Below are positions 7,898 through 17,440 of a stretch of DNA of 64,000 nucleotides, one piece after another. The notes under the pieces were generated by a model. It was not told the origin of the DNA, searched no databases, and saw only the letters and a list, made by a program, of their open reading frames with translations. The stretch is from positions 24,538 to 88,537 of the forward strand of contig NZ_JAHHZO010000017.1 of assembly GCF_018760785.1 (NCBI RefSeq), in the 5' to 3' direction. Numbering within the stretch: position 1 is the stretch's first letter; every line of letters starts with the position of its first letter. The position numbers and the translations under genes are program-made. The stretch is from Rhizobium sp. CSW-27. Its GTDB lineage: Bacteria; Pseudomonadota; Alphaproteobacteria; Rhizobiales; Rhizobiaceae.

Positions 7898-10800
7898 ATG
7901 CAGAGCCGGCGGCAGAAGCGCATCCTCACCATTGCCCCCGCGGTGCCCTTCCTGCGCACCGTGGCGGCAGCGCTCTGCGACGGCCGTCTGCTCTCCAGCT
8001 TTCGCTACGATCCCGAGGATCCGCTCTCGCTGTCCAGGGTGACGATCTATGTCCCGACCCGGCGCGCTGCCCGCGTGCTGCGTTCCGAATTCGTCGACCT
8101 GCTCGGCGGCCGCTCGGCCATTCTGCCGCTCATCCGCCCGCTCGGCGAGACGGATGACGATGCCGGCTTCTTCGATCTCGTCGCACCGGAAGAGATGGAC
8201 CTGGCCTTGCCGATCAGCAGCACGGCGCGGCTGCTGGAACTGGGGCGCCTCATTCTCGCCTGGCGCAACGCCCTGCCACAGGCGATCATCGACGTGCACC
8301 GGGATTCGCCGCTCGTCGCGCCCGCCAGCCCCGCCGATGCCATCTGGCTGGCGCGGTCGCTCTGCGAACTGATCGACGCAATCGAGACGGAAGAGCGCGA
8401 CTGGGCCGATCTCGAACGGCTGCAGACCGGCGACCATTCGCTCTGGTGGCAGCTGACGGCGGAATTCCTCAAGATCGCCAGCGCCTTTTGGCCGGCGCGG
8501 CTGGAAGAACTGCGCCGCTCCTCGCCCGCACGCCACAAGGCGGCCATCCTGCATGGCGAGGCACGGCGCATGGAGACGGAGCGCCGTGATGGCCCGGTGA
8601 TCGTGGCGGGCTCCACCGGTTCGGTGCCGGCTGCCGCCAATCTGATTGCCGCAATCGCCAGACTGCCGAACGGCGCCGTCGTGCTTCCCGGCCTCGATCA
8701 GGAGATGCCCGAGGATCAATGGGCCCTGCTCGGCCGCGGCGCCGACGGACTGCGCCCGGACCCCGCCAGCCGCAGCCACCCGCAATACGGCCTCTATCGA
8801 CTGCTGGAAAAACTCACCGTGCCGCGTACGGATGTGGAGGTGCTTGGCGCCCCCGATGAGGATATCGCCTGCCGCTCCCTGCTTCTGTCGCAGGCGCTGG
8901 CTCCGGCCGATGCGACCGACCGCTGGAACGACTGGCGTCAGGAGACCTCGCAGGAAACGATCCGCGCCGCCTTTGCCGATGTCAGCCTGATCGAGGCCGC
9001 CAATGAGCGGGAGGAAGCCACCGCGATTGCCATTGCGCTGCGCATGGCACTCGAAGCACCGGGACGCGACGGACACTCGCAGGCCGCCCTCATCACGCCA
9101 GACCGCGCGCTTGCCCGTCGCGTTGCCGCCGAACTCGCTCGCTTCGGCATCACCGCCGACGACACGGCCGGCACGCCGCTTTCGGCCACGCCGCAGGGCA
9201 CGCTGCTGACGCTGGTGCTGGAAGCCGTATTGCGACCGGGTGACCCTGTCGCCATCACCGCCCTCATGAAGCATCCGCTCGCCCGCTTCGGGCTTGCACC
9301 TGCCGAAGGGCGTCCGGCTTCGGAGGCGCTGGAGCTTCTGGCGCTGCGCGGCGGCACCGGCGAGCCGGACCTGGCCGGCCTGGAGCCGCTGCTGGAGAAG
9401 CGGCTCGCCGAACAGCAAGAGGATCGCCATCCGCCCCAGTGGCGCCAGTCGCTGCCGCCGGATGCGCCCGATCAGGCACGCGCGCTGGCAAGGCGGATCG
9501 CCGCCGCCGTCGAGCCGCTGACGGAGGTACTTGTCGCCCGTCGGGCCGACGGACGCCCGATGACCGCGCGGCTGACCCTGTCCGACTGGGCCAACCGCAC
9601 CGGCCGCGTGCTGGAGGCCGTCGGCCTGGATGCGGAACAGGGCCTGCGGCCGCTCTGGACCGGAGAAGCCGGCGAACGGCTGGCCGGGCTTCTCGGCGAG
9701 ATCATCGAGACCGATGGCCAGATCGAGGCGGACGGCCCGCAATGGATCGACATCATGGCCGCCCTGATGGCCAGCGAAGCGGTCAAGCCCCGCCAGCTCA
9801 GCCATCCGCGCGTCTTCATCTTCGGCACGCTGGAAGCCCGCCTGCAAAACGTCGACACCCTTGTGCTGGGCGGCATGAACGAAGGTTCCTGGCCGGGGCA
9901 ATCCGTGCAGAACCCCTTCCTGTCGCGCAGCATGAAAACCGACATGGGCCTTGAACCGCCAGAACGGCGGATCGGCCAGTTGGCGCATGATTTCCAGATG
10001 GCGAACGGCACGCGCCACATCATCTATTCCCGCGCGCTGCGCCAGGGAGGCGCGCCCACCGTCGCCTCCCGCTGGCTGCAACGCCTGCTGGCGCTCGGCG
10101 GCGAGCAGCTGGCACGCGATCTGCGGGCGCGCGGCGAGGATTATCGCCGCTGGGCCCGGATGATCGATACACCGCAGCCCGAGGAACGGCAGCCGCTTGC
10201 CCGCCGCCCAGCGCCGACGCCGCCGGCAGATCGCCAGCCGCTCAGCTATTCCTTCAGCGAGGTCGGGCGGCTTCGCCGCGACCCCTATTCCATCTATGCA
10301 AGGCGCATCCTCCGGCTTGATCCGCTCGAAGCCTTCAACGAGGATCCGGGCGCTGCCCACCGCGGCACCCTCTATCACCGCATCATCGAGCGCTATACGC
10401 GCGTCGCCCCGGCGCCGGGCTCGCCCCATGCGCTTGAGGTGATGCAGCGCCTGATTGCCGAGGAATTCGACCGCGAGGCGCTGCCGCCGCATATCGATCA
10501 GGTGTGGCGGCCGCGCTTCCGCGAGGTGGCCCGTGCCTTCCTGCGCTGGGAAGAGGCCCGCGCGCCGGACATCCGCCGCACCTATACAGAACTTCCGGCC
10601 GGCTATGAACTGGCGGAAGCCGGCATCAGGCTGACCGGCATTGCCGACCGGATCGACATCAGGCGCTCTGGCGATGCCGACATCATTGACTACAAGACCG
10701 GCCTCAACCCGTCGCCCGCCCAGGCAAGAGCCCTGCTCGATCCGCAGCTGGCGCTCGAGGCAGCAGCCCTGCAGGCCGGGGCCTTCAAGGCGATCGGCGT

Positions 10801-11104
10801 GCAGCGGCCGGACAATCTTCTTTATGTGCGGCTGCGCCCGGGCGAGCGTTTCACGTGGGACAAGGTGAACAACGAGGGCGCGCGCGCCACCGCCACCACC
10901 CAGCCCAAATCGGCACTGGAACTGGCGCAGGACGCAATCAGCCAGCTGACGGGCTTCGTGACGCGGCTCCGGGACAATCGCGTCGGCTTCGCCTCCCGGC
11001 TCGTCCCGATGATGCAGAACGATTTCGGCGGCGACTACGATCATCTGGCCCGCGTGGCGGAGTGGTCGACGGCGGATGCGGAGGATAGTGACGGCGATGA
11101 GTGA
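7898..11104 (+). CDS. addB: Double-strand break repair nuclease subunit AddB
   Basis: 1068 residues, the size of the alphaproteobacterial AddB. The N-terminal two thirds resemble an inactivated UvrD-like helicase. The C-terminal part carries a RecB-type nuclease domain, with acidic residues in ADRIDIRR (about 917-924) and the DYKTG motif (Asp930, Lys932). With AddA it forms the AddAB helicase-nuclease, which resects broken DNA ends and loads RecA. The ATG at 7898 is 2 bp after the murU stop, and its 3' end overlaps addA by 8 bp, so synthesis of the two subunits is coupled. Confidence 0.93.
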   Translation: MQSRRQKRILTIAPAVPFLRTVAAALCDGRLLSSFRYDPEDPLSLSRVTIYVPTRRAARVLRSEFVDLLGGRSAILPLIRPLGETDDDAGFFDLVAPEEMDLALPISSTARLLELGRLILAWRNALPQAIIDVHRDSPLVAPASPADAIWLARSLCELIDAIETEERDWADLERLQTGDHSLWWQLTAEFLKIASAFWPARLEELRRSSPARHKAAILHGEARRMETERRDGPVIVAGSTGSVPAAANLIAAIARLPNGAVVLPGLDQEMPEDQWALLGRGADGLRPDPASRSHPQYGLYRLLEKLTVPRTDVEVLGAPDEDIACRSLLLSQALAPADATDRWNDWRQETSQETIRAAFADVSLIEAANEREEATAIAIALRMALEAPGRDGHSQAALITPDRALARRVAAELARFGITADDTAGTPLSATPQGTLLTLVLEAVLRPGDPVAITALMKHPLARFGLAPAEGRPASEALELLALRGGTGEPDLAGLEPLLEKRLAEQQEDRHPPQWRQSLPPDAPDQARALARRIAAAVEPLTEVLVARRADGRPMTARLTLSDWANRTGRVLEAVGLDAEQGLRPLWTGEAGERLAGLLGEIIETDGQIEADGPQWIDIMAALMASEAVKPRQLSHPRVFIFGTLEARLQNVDTLVLGGMNEGSWPGQSVQNPFLSRSMKTDMGLEPPERRIGQLAHDFQMANGTRHIIYSRALRQGGAPTVASRWLQRLLALGGEQLARDLRARGEDYRRWARMIDTPQPEERQPLARRPAPTPPADRQPLSYSFSEVGRLRRDPYSIYARRILRLDPLEAFNEDPGAAHRGTLYHRIIERYTRVAPAPGSPHALEVMQRLIAEEFDREALPPHIDQVWRPRFREVARAFLRWEEARAPDIRRTYTELPAGYELAEAGIRLTGIADRIDIRRSGDADIIDYKTGLNPSPAQARALLDPQLALEAAALQAGAFKAIGVQRPDNLLYVRLRPGERFTWDKVNNEGARATATTQPKSALELAQDAISQLTGFVTRLRDNRVGFASRLVPMMQNDFGGDYDHLARVAEWSTADAEDSDGDE

Positions 11105-14100
11105 GACAGGACTGGAGACGCTGGGCGAGGATCCCCGCCGCTGGCTGGACTGGACGGCCGGTCAGCAGGCGCGCGCCTCCGATCCGCAAAGTTCCGCCTG
11201 GGTGTCGGCCAATGCCGGCTCCGGCAAGACGCATGTGCTGACCCAGCGTGTCATCCGGCTGCTGCTTTCCGGCTGCCGCCCCTCGGCCATTCTCTGCCTG
11301 ACCTATACCAAGGCCGCCGCCTCCGAAATGTCGAACCGAGTCTTCCAGCGGCTGGCGGAATGGGCCGTGCTGCCGGATGCGCAGCTCAGGGACAGAATCG
11401 CCGGCATCGAGGGCCATGAGCCGGATTCGTTTAAGCTTGCCGATGCACGCCGCCTGTTCGCGAAGGCGCTGGAGACGCCGGGCGGCCTGAAGATCCAGAC
11501 CATCCACGCCTTCTGCGAGGCTTTGCTGCACCAGTTTCCGCTGGAAGCGAATGTCGCCGGCCATTTCTCCGTGCTGGACGATGTCTCCGCCTCCGCCCTG
11601 CTGGCCGAAGCGCGCCGCTCGCTGCTGACGGCGACCGCGATGGAAGAGGATGCGGACCTCGCCGAGGCCTTTGCCCATGTGCTGGATCTCGGCGACGAAT
11701 CCGGTCTGGAAGCCCTGCTCTCGGATATCGTCGCCAATCGCGCCGCCATCGGCCACTTTCTGGACGCGGCTTCGGAACAGGGCGGGCGGGATGCGGTGCT
11801 GCGCCGCGCCTATGGCCTGGCACCGGATGAAACCATCGAGACGGCGCTTTCCGCCTACTGGCCATTGCCCGGCCTCGTCGCCGGACGGCTGACCAGCTAT
11901 CTGGAGCTTGCCGAGGCCAAGGGCGGCGCCAAGGCGGGCGAGGCAGCCATCACCCTGAAGCGGGCCATCGCGGAAACGGACCCGGCCGAGCGCGCCCGCC
12001 TGCTCGATCAGGTCTTCCTGACACAGGCCGGCAAGCCGAAGGCGGATTCCTCGCTGGTGGCCAAAGCGATGCTGACGGCCGCCCCGGACCTGGCCGAAGC
12101 CATAGCCGAGGCGCGCGACCATGTGGCGACCTGCCGCGACCGGCTGAAGGTGGTGCGGATGTTTGCCGCCACCCGCGCCGCCCTGACACTTGCCGAACGG
12201 CTCAGCGAGGATTACGAAGAGCTGAAGCGCCGCCGCAGCCTGCTCGACTTCGAGGACCTGATCAACCGCACCGCCGATCTGCTGACCCGCGATGGCGTGG
12301 GTGCCTGGGTGCATTACAAGCTGGATCAGGGCATAGACCACATTCTGGTCGACGAAGCGCAGGATACCAGTCCGATCCAGTGGACCGTGATCCAGTCCCT
12401 GGCGGAAGACTTCTTCAGCGGCCGCAGCGCGCGCGAAACCCGCCGCACCCTGTTTGCGGTCGGCGACGAAAAGCAGTCGATCTATTCCTTCCAGGGCGCC
12501 CGCCCGGAGCGTTTTGCCGAGGAGCGCAGCGCCACGGAACGGCGGGTCGCCGAAAGCGGCCTGCGCTTCCATGCCGTGCGGCTGCCCCTCTCCTTCCGCT
12601 CGACGGCCGATGTGCTGAGCGCCGTCGACCAGGTCTTTTCGCTGGAGGAAAATGCAAGGGGCCTGAGCGCCATCGGCGATCCGGTCATTCACCGCTCCAA
12701 CCGCATCGGCCATGCCGGGGCCGTCGATCTGTGGGAGACCGTGGCGCCTGAGGTGAGCGACATGGAGGAGGACTGGACGGCGCCCTTCGATGCGACACCG
12801 GACCGCGCGCCCTCCGCCATTCTCGCGGCCCGCATCGCCCACCGGATCGGTGAACTGGTCGGCCGCGAGACGGTCATCGAGAAGGGCAAGGAGCGGCTGA
12901 TCCGCCCCGGCGACATTCTGGTGCTGGTGCGCAAGCGCGATGCCTTCGTCAATGCACTGACCCGGGCGCTGAAGCGGCGCGGCGATATTCCGGTCGCCGG
13001 TGCCGACCGCCTGCGGCTGGCAAGCCATATCGCGGTGCAGGACCTGATGGCGCTTTCGCGTTTCCTGCTGCAGCCGCAGGACGATCTGTCGCTCGCCGCC
13101 GCACTGAAAAGTCCGCTCTTCGACCTTGATGAGGACGATCTCTTCCGCATCGCCGCTCTCCGCCCGGATTCAACCGCCGCCTGGCAGCAGCTCTGCGCGC
13201 TGGCCGATGCCGGTGAGGCGCGGCTTGCTGCGGTCCGCGATCGGCTGGAACATCTGCGCGGCCTGGCGGGTCGGCTCAGCGTGCATGATTTCTTTGCCCG
13301 TCTGCTGGGAGCCGAGGGCGGGCGCAAGCGCTTCCTGGCGCGGCTCGGCAGCGAGGCTGGCGATGTTCTGGACGAATTCTTGAGCCTTGCGCTCGATCAT
13401 GAGGACAAGACCCTGCCCGGCCTGCAGAGCTTCATTTCGACGCTGGAGCTGGAATCGCCGGAGATCAAGCGCGAGCAGGACAGTGGCCGCGACGAGGTGC
13501 GCATCATGACGGTGCACGCGTCAAAGGGACTGGAGGCGCCGGTCGTCTTCCTGGTCGACAGCGGATCGAAGGCCTTCATCTCCAGCCACGTGCCGAAGTT
13601 CCGCTTCCTGGCGCCGGGCCATGCGCGGATGCCGGCCTGGGTGCCGGGCAAGACGCTGGCCAATGCGCTGAGCGCGGCCGACGAGGACCGGCTGAAGCAG
13701 TCGGCGGAGGAGGAATATCGCCGCCTTCTCTATGTCGGCATGACGCGCGCCGCCGATCGGCTGATCCTGTGCGGCTATCGGGGCAAGAAGGAGAATGACG
13801 AAAGCTGGCTTGCCATGGTGGAGCGGGCGCTGAGCGCCGATACCGCCCATTGCGAGCCGGCGCGTTTTTCGGGCCCCGATGGCGAATGGGGCGGCTATCG
13901 CTGGCGCATGGTCTCCGGTCCACAACGGACGCTGGAGCGGGAGGAAGAGGCACCGGAAACCGCGCACCATGCCGAAGACAGGCTGCCGCAGGCGCTGTTT
14001 CAACCGCTGCCGCCCCTGCCGCCCCTGCCCCGTCCGCTCAGCCCCTCGGGTGCCGGCGTCATGATCGAGGAAGAGGATGGCGACGCCCCCTTCGTCTCGC

Positions 14101-14654
14101 CGCTCTTCGGTGAAAAACCCGCTGCCAACAGGGCCCTTCAGAAGGGCCGCCTGACGCACCGCATGCTGCAGATGCTGCCCGCCTTGCCACGGGCGGAACA
14201 GGAGGCGGCCGCCCGGCGCTATCTTTCCCGCACCGCCGGCTTCTGGCCGGCCGCGGAGCGCGAGGCGCTTCTCGCCTCCATCCTCGGCGTGCTTTCGCAT
14301 CCCGACCTGCAGTCGGTGTGGACGCCGGGCGCGCAGGCGGAAGTCTCGATCATGGGCCGGTTGTCGCTCAACGGACGCGACCATGCCGTCTCCGGCCGCA
14401 TCGACCGGATGAGCATCGATCCTGACGGCACCGTGACGATCCTCGACTACAAGACGAACCGCTTCACGCCGCAGACGGCGGAGGCAGCGCCGCTCTCGCA
14501 TCGCGCCCAGATGGCGATCTATCGCGAGATGCTGCGGCCGCTCTATCCGGGCCGCGCCATCCGCTGCGTGCTGGTCTATACCGAAACGGCGCGGGTGCTC
14601 GTGCTGCCGGATCAGGTGCTGGCGGGCTCCCTTGCCGAACTCAATACAAAGTGA
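11097..14654 (+). CDS. addA: Double-strand break repair helicase-nuclease subunit AddA
   Basis: 1185 residues. UvrD/Rep helicase motifs are complete: Walker A ANAGSGKT at 38-45, motif II DEAQDT starting at Asp419, then GDEKQSIYSFQGA, and the HASKGLE motif later. A C-terminal nuclease contains DYKTNR (Asp1117, Lys1119). I chose the ATG at 11097, preceded by GGAGG, over one at 11076; either start overlaps the end of addB. It provides the motor and one nuclease of AddAB. The stop codon falls inside the first copy of a 19-bp tandem duplication. Confidence 0.94.
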   Translation: MSETGLETLGEDPRRWLDWTAGQQARASDPQSSAWVSANAGSGKTHVLTQRVIRLLLSGCRPSAILCLTYTKAAASEMSNRVFQRLAEWAVLPDAQLRDRIAGIEGHEPDSFKLADARRLFAKALETPGGLKIQTIHAFCEALLHQFPLEANVAGHFSVLDDVSASALLAEARRSLLTATAMEEDADLAEAFAHVLDLGDESGLEALLSDIVANRAAIGHFLDAASEQGGRDAVLRRAYGLAPDETIETALSAYWPLPGLVAGRLTSYLELAEAKGGAKAGEAAITLKRAIAETDPAERARLLDQVFLTQAGKPKADSSLVAKAMLTAAPDLAEAIAEARDHVATCRDRLKVVRMFAATRAALTLAERLSEDYEELKRRRSLLDFEDLINRTADLLTRDGVGAWVHYKLDQGIDHILVDEAQDTSPIQWTVIQSLAEDFFSGRSARETRRTLFAVGDEKQSIYSFQGARPERFAEERSATERRVAESGLRFHAVRLPLSFRSTADVLSAVDQVFSLEENARGLSAIGDPVIHRSNRIGHAGAVDLWETVAPEVSDMEEDWTAPFDATPDRAPSAILAARIAHRIGELVGRETVIEKGKERLIRPGDILVLVRKRDAFVNALTRALKRRGDIPVAGADRLRLASHIAVQDLMALSRFLLQPQDDLSLAAALKSPLFDLDEDDLFRIAALRPDSTAAWQQLCALADAGEARLAAVRDRLEHLRGLAGRLSVHDFFARLLGAEGGRKRFLARLGSEAGDVLDEFLSLALDHEDKTLPGLQSFISTLELESPEIKREQDSGRDEVRIMTVHASKGLEAPVVFLVDSGSKAFISSHVPKFRFLAPGHARMPAWVPGKTLANALSAADEDRLKQSAEEEYRRLLYVGMTRAADRLILCGYRGKKENDESWLAMVERALSADTAHCEPARFSGPDGEWGGYRWRMVSGPQRTLEREEEAPETAHHAEDRLPQALFQPLPPLPPLPRPLSPSGAGVMIEEEDGDAPFVSPLFGEKPAANRALQKGRLTHRMLQMLPALPRAEQEAAARRYLSRTAGFWPAAEREALLASILGVLSHPDLQSVWTPGAQAEVSIMGRLSLNGRDHAVSGRIDRMSIDPDGTVTILDYKTNRFTPQTAEAAPLSHRAQMAIYREMLRPLYPGRAIRCVLVYTETARVLVLPDQVLAGSLAELNTK

Positions 14655-14683
14655 GATAGGCAGGACAAAGTGAGATAGGCAGG
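14646..14683. repeat. Perfect 19-bp tandem duplication across the addA stop codon
   Basis: ACAAAGTGAGATAGGCAGG occurs at 14646-14664 and again, directly abutting, at 14665-14683 without mismatch. The addA stop TGA (14652-14654) lies in the first copy; the second is in the 90-bp gap before trxA. It looks like a recent slippage or replication duplication. Confidence 0.95.
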
Positions 14684-14744
14684 ATTGAATTTCGCGCCTG
14701 CGCGCATCACATCTGTGACAACACCCCCATTGAAGGAGAGCCCG

Positions 14745-15065
14745 ATGGCTACCGTGAAAGTCGACAACGCCAACTTCGCATCCGAAGTTCTGGAGGCGTC
14801 CGAACCCGTCGTTGTGGATTTCTGGGCCGAATGGTGCGGTCCCTGCAAGATGATCGCTCCGAGCCTCGAAGAAATCGCCACCGAACTCGCCGGCAAGGTA
14901 AAGATCGCCAAGCTGAACATCGACGAGAATCCGGAACTCGCGGCCAAGTTCGGCGTGCGCTCCATTCCGACTCTCGCCGTGTTCAAGGGCGGCGAAGTGG
15001 CCGATATCAAGGTTGGCGCCGCGCCGAAGTCGGCCCTGTCCAACTGGATTTCCAACAACGCCTGA
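14745..15065 (+). CDS. trxA: Thioredoxin 1
   Basis: 106-residue cytosolic thioredoxin with the active-site WCGPCK (Cys31, Cys34), the cis-proline segment RSIPTL and no signal peptide. It reduces disulfides in ribonucleotide reductase, PAPS reductase and other targets. The ATG at 14745 is preceded by AAGGAGAG; an in-frame upstream start would add 20 non-family residues. It sits 90 bp after addA and ends in a strong terminator. Confidence 0.97.
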   Translation: MATVKVDNANFASEVLEASEPVVVDFWAEWCGPCKMIAPSLEEIATELAGKVKIAKLNIDENPELAAKFGVRSIPTLAVFKGGEVADIKVGAAPKSALSNWISNNA

Positions 15066-15092
15066 TCGGCGGATGATCGAGACCAGAACAGC

Positions 15093-15120
15093 AAAAAGCC
15101 CGGTTCGCGCCGGGCTTTTT
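15093..15120. terminator. Bidirectional terminator between trxA and folC
   Basis: AAAAAGCCCGG (15093-15103) pairs perfectly with CCGGGCTTTTT (15110-15120). The T run on the plus side and the A run on the other allow it to end both trxA and the converging trp-accD-folC operon. Confidence 0.93.
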
Positions 15121-15143
15121 CGTGTCTGGACGGTGAAGGCCGA

Positions 15144-16487
15144 TCAGGTCGGAGGCGTGCCGTTGTCGGCAAGCACATTGCCGGCCAGATAGAGCGAGCC
15201 GCCGATCAGGATGCGCGGCGGCGCAACTCCCGGCAGCTGCCGGGCGGCAATTTCCGTCAGCGCCTCGGCAACCGTCGAATGCGGCTCTGCCACCAGACCC
15301 GCATCATAGGCGGCATTGGCGAGAACCACCGGATCGAGACCTGCATCGCTGCCACGAATCGGCACCGTGAAGACGCATTCGGCAATATCGGCAAAGGCAC
15401 GGAAATAGCCGATCGGGTCCTTGGTGTTCAGCATGCCGGTCACGAGGTAAAGCGGCCGCGGCTGCTTTTCCTCGAAGGCGGCCATGGCTTCGGCGATAAC
15501 CTCGCCGGCGCCTGGATTGTGGCCGCCATCCACCCAGATTTCCGCACCTTGCGGAGCGAGCGGGATCAGCGCGCCTTCAGTCAGCCGCTGCAGGCGGCCC
15601 GGCCACTCGACGCCGGTCATCGCCTGTTCCATCATGGCGTCGGTCACCTCGAAGCCAGCCGCCCGCACCGCGCGGATGGCCGCTGCGGCATTGGCCAACT
15701 GGTGGCGACCCGGAAGACGCGGCAGCGGAAGGTCGGCAAGGCCGAATTCATCCTGATAGATCATCCGGCCGAATTCCTCGTGCGCGGAAAAATCCTGGCC
15801 ATAGACAGCCACCGGGCAGCCAAGTCGGTCGGCAGTGGAGACCAGAACCTCCTCCGCCGCATCGAATTCCTGATGCCCGATGACGACAGGACAGCCCTTC
15901 TTCATGATGCCGGCTTTCTCGGCCGCAATCAGCTCCACCCGGTCGCCAAGATAGGCCTGGTGGTCGAAGGAGATCGGCATGATGACCGAAACGGCTGGGC
16001 GATCCACCACATTGGTGCAGTCGAGCCGCCCACCCATGCCGACCTCGATCACAACTGCATCGGCCGGGATTTCCGAAAACAGCAGAAAACTGGCGGCGGT
16101 CAGGATCTCGAAGACGGTAATGGCCTGACCGGCATTGGCTTTCGCCACGCGGCGCAACGCATCGGCCAGCAGTGCATCCTCCACCAGCGCGCCCGGCCGG
16201 CCACGCTGGCCGATGCGGTAACGCTCATGCCAGTTGACCAGATGCGGCGAGGTGTGGACATGCACGGCATGGCCCCCGGCCTCCAGAAGCGCGCGGCTGA
16301 AGGCCGAGACGGAACCCTTGCCGTTGGTGCCGGCCACATGGATCATCGGCGGCAGGCGGTCCTGCGGATTGCCGAGGACCTCCAGCAGGCGACGCATGCG
16401 GCCGAGCGTCATGTCGAACCCCTTGGGGTGCAGCGTCATCAGCTCGTTGATGACCTGTTCCGCCTCGCTCTGGGCAACGTCGTTCAT
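15144..16487 (-). CDS. folC: Bifunctional folylpolyglutamate/dihydrofolate synthase
   Basis: 447 residues of the Mur-ligase-like FolC family. The P-loop VAGTNGKGS is at about 51-59, and the second-domain DGGHNPG motif is present. It adds glutamate to dihydropteroate and to reduced folates. I place the start at the ATG at 16487, which has a GGGGA site 8 bp upstream and the shorter family-like N-terminus; an ATG at 16511 in frame is the alternative. It is last in the minus-strand trpF-trpB-trpA-accD-folC operon, a conserved alphaproteobacterial order. Confidence 0.93.
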   Translation of the reverse strand: MNDVAQSEAEQVINELMTLHPKGFDMTLGRMRRLLEVLGNPQDRLPPMIHVAGTNGKGSVSAFSRALLEAGGHAVHVHTSPHLVNWHERYRIGQRGRPGALVEDALLADALRRVAKANAGQAITVFEILTAASFLLFSEIPADAVVIEVGMGGRLDCTNVVDRPAVSVIMPISFDHQAYLGDRVELIAAEKAGIMKKGCPVVIGHQEFDAAEEVLVSTADRLGCPVAVYGQDFSAHEEFGRMIYQDEFGLADLPLPRLPGRHQLANAAAAIRAVRAAGFEVTDAMMEQAMTGVEWPGRLQRLTEGALIPLAPQGAEIWVDGGHNPGAGEVIAEAMAAFEEKQPRPLYLVTGMLNTKDPIGYFRAFADIAECVFTVPIRGSDAGLDPVVLANAAYDAGLVAEPHSTVAEALTEIAARQLPGVAPPRILIGGSLYLAGNVLADNGTPPT

Positions 16488-16516
16488 GGAAGTCCCCGAG
16501 GCTCCTGTCATGGGGG

Positions 16517-17401
16517 TCAGGCCGTCAGCGCCAGCGGCTGATCGGCATTGGCCGGCTGTTTCAGCATGATCTTCAGCAGGGTGGCGAGCGTCTGGGCGAT
16601 GTCATGACGCTTCACCACCATGTCGACCATGCCATGTTCCAGAAGATATTCCGAGGTCTGGAAGCCTTCCGGCAGCTTTTCGCGCAGCGTCTGCTCGATG
16701 ACACGCTTGCCGGCAAAGCCGATTTCGGCGCCCGGCTCGGCGATATGGACATCGCCCAGCATGGCATAGGAGGCCGTCACGCCGCCGGTGGTCGGATTGG
16801 TCAGCACGACGATGTAGGGAAGTCCCTCTTCCTTCAGCATGTCGATGGCAACCGTGGTGCGCGGCAGCTGCATGAGGGAGAGAATGCCCTCCTGCATGCG
16901 GGCGCCACCGGAGGCCGGGAAGATCACCAGCGGGCAGCGTTCGGCCAGCGCCCGCTCGGCGGCCTTGACGATCGCCTCGCCGGCCGCCATGCCGAGCGAA
17001 CCGCCGATAAAGTTGAATTCGTGCACCACTGCCACCAGCTTGACGCCCTTGACCTGGCCGAGACCGGCAAGGATCGTGTCTTCCTGCTCGGTCTTGGTGC
17101 GGCTGTCCTTCAGGCGGTCTGCGTATTTTTTGGAATCGCGGAACTTCAGCGGGTCCTGCGCCACCTTCGGCTGCGGCAGGTTTTCATAGACGCCGCCATC
17201 AAACAGGTCGGCAAGGCGGGCCTTGGCCGGCATCTTCATGTGGAAGCCGGAGGCGGGAATGACCCACTTGTTTTCTTCAAGATCCTTGTGGAAGACCATT
17301 TCGCCCGTTTCCGGGCACTTGATCCAGAGATTTTCCGGCACTTCCCGGCGGCCGAGCATCGAATTGATCTTCGGGCGCACATAGTTGGTGATCCAGTTCA
17401 T
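16517..17401 (-). CDS. accD: Acetyl-CoA carboxylase carboxyltransferase subunit beta
   Basis: 294 residues. It transfers the carboxyl group from biotinyl-BCCP to acetyl-CoA together with AccA, the first step of fatty-acid synthesis. Crotonase-fold motifs such as FPASGGARMQEG and NPTTGGV are present. The N-terminal region that forms a four-cysteine zinc finger in E. coli AccD has only one cysteine here (Cys29), so the ribbon is probably metal-free. It lies between trpA (39-bp gap) and folC (29 bp to the chosen folC start). Confidence 0.95.
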   Translation of the reverse strand: MNWITNYVRPKINSMLGRREVPENLWIKCPETGEMVFHKDLEENKWVIPASGFHMKMPAKARLADLFDGGVYENLPQPKVAQDPLKFRDSKKYADRLKDSRTKTEQEDTILAGLGQVKGVKLVAVVHEFNFIGGSLGMAAGEAIVKAAERALAERCPLVIFPASGGARMQEGILSLMQLPRTTVAIDMLKEEGLPYIVVLTNPTTGGVTASYAMLGDVHIAEPGAEIGFAGKRVIEQTLREKLPEGFQTSEYLLEHGMVDMVVKRHDIAQTLATLLKIMLKQPANADQPLALTA

Positions 17402-17440
17402 GGATGAAACTCCTGATTGACCGTCGTCAATGTGAAAACT

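Noticed and set aside
10847..10862. parS-like CGTTTCACGTGGGACA in addB
   Set aside because: Three mismatches, including two in the GAAAC arm that ParB needs.
7763..11044. Very long minus-strand open frame opposite addB
   Set aside because: A GC-rich antisense shadow; the plus strand encodes a full AddB with nuclease motifs, and the antisense product has no recognisable domain.
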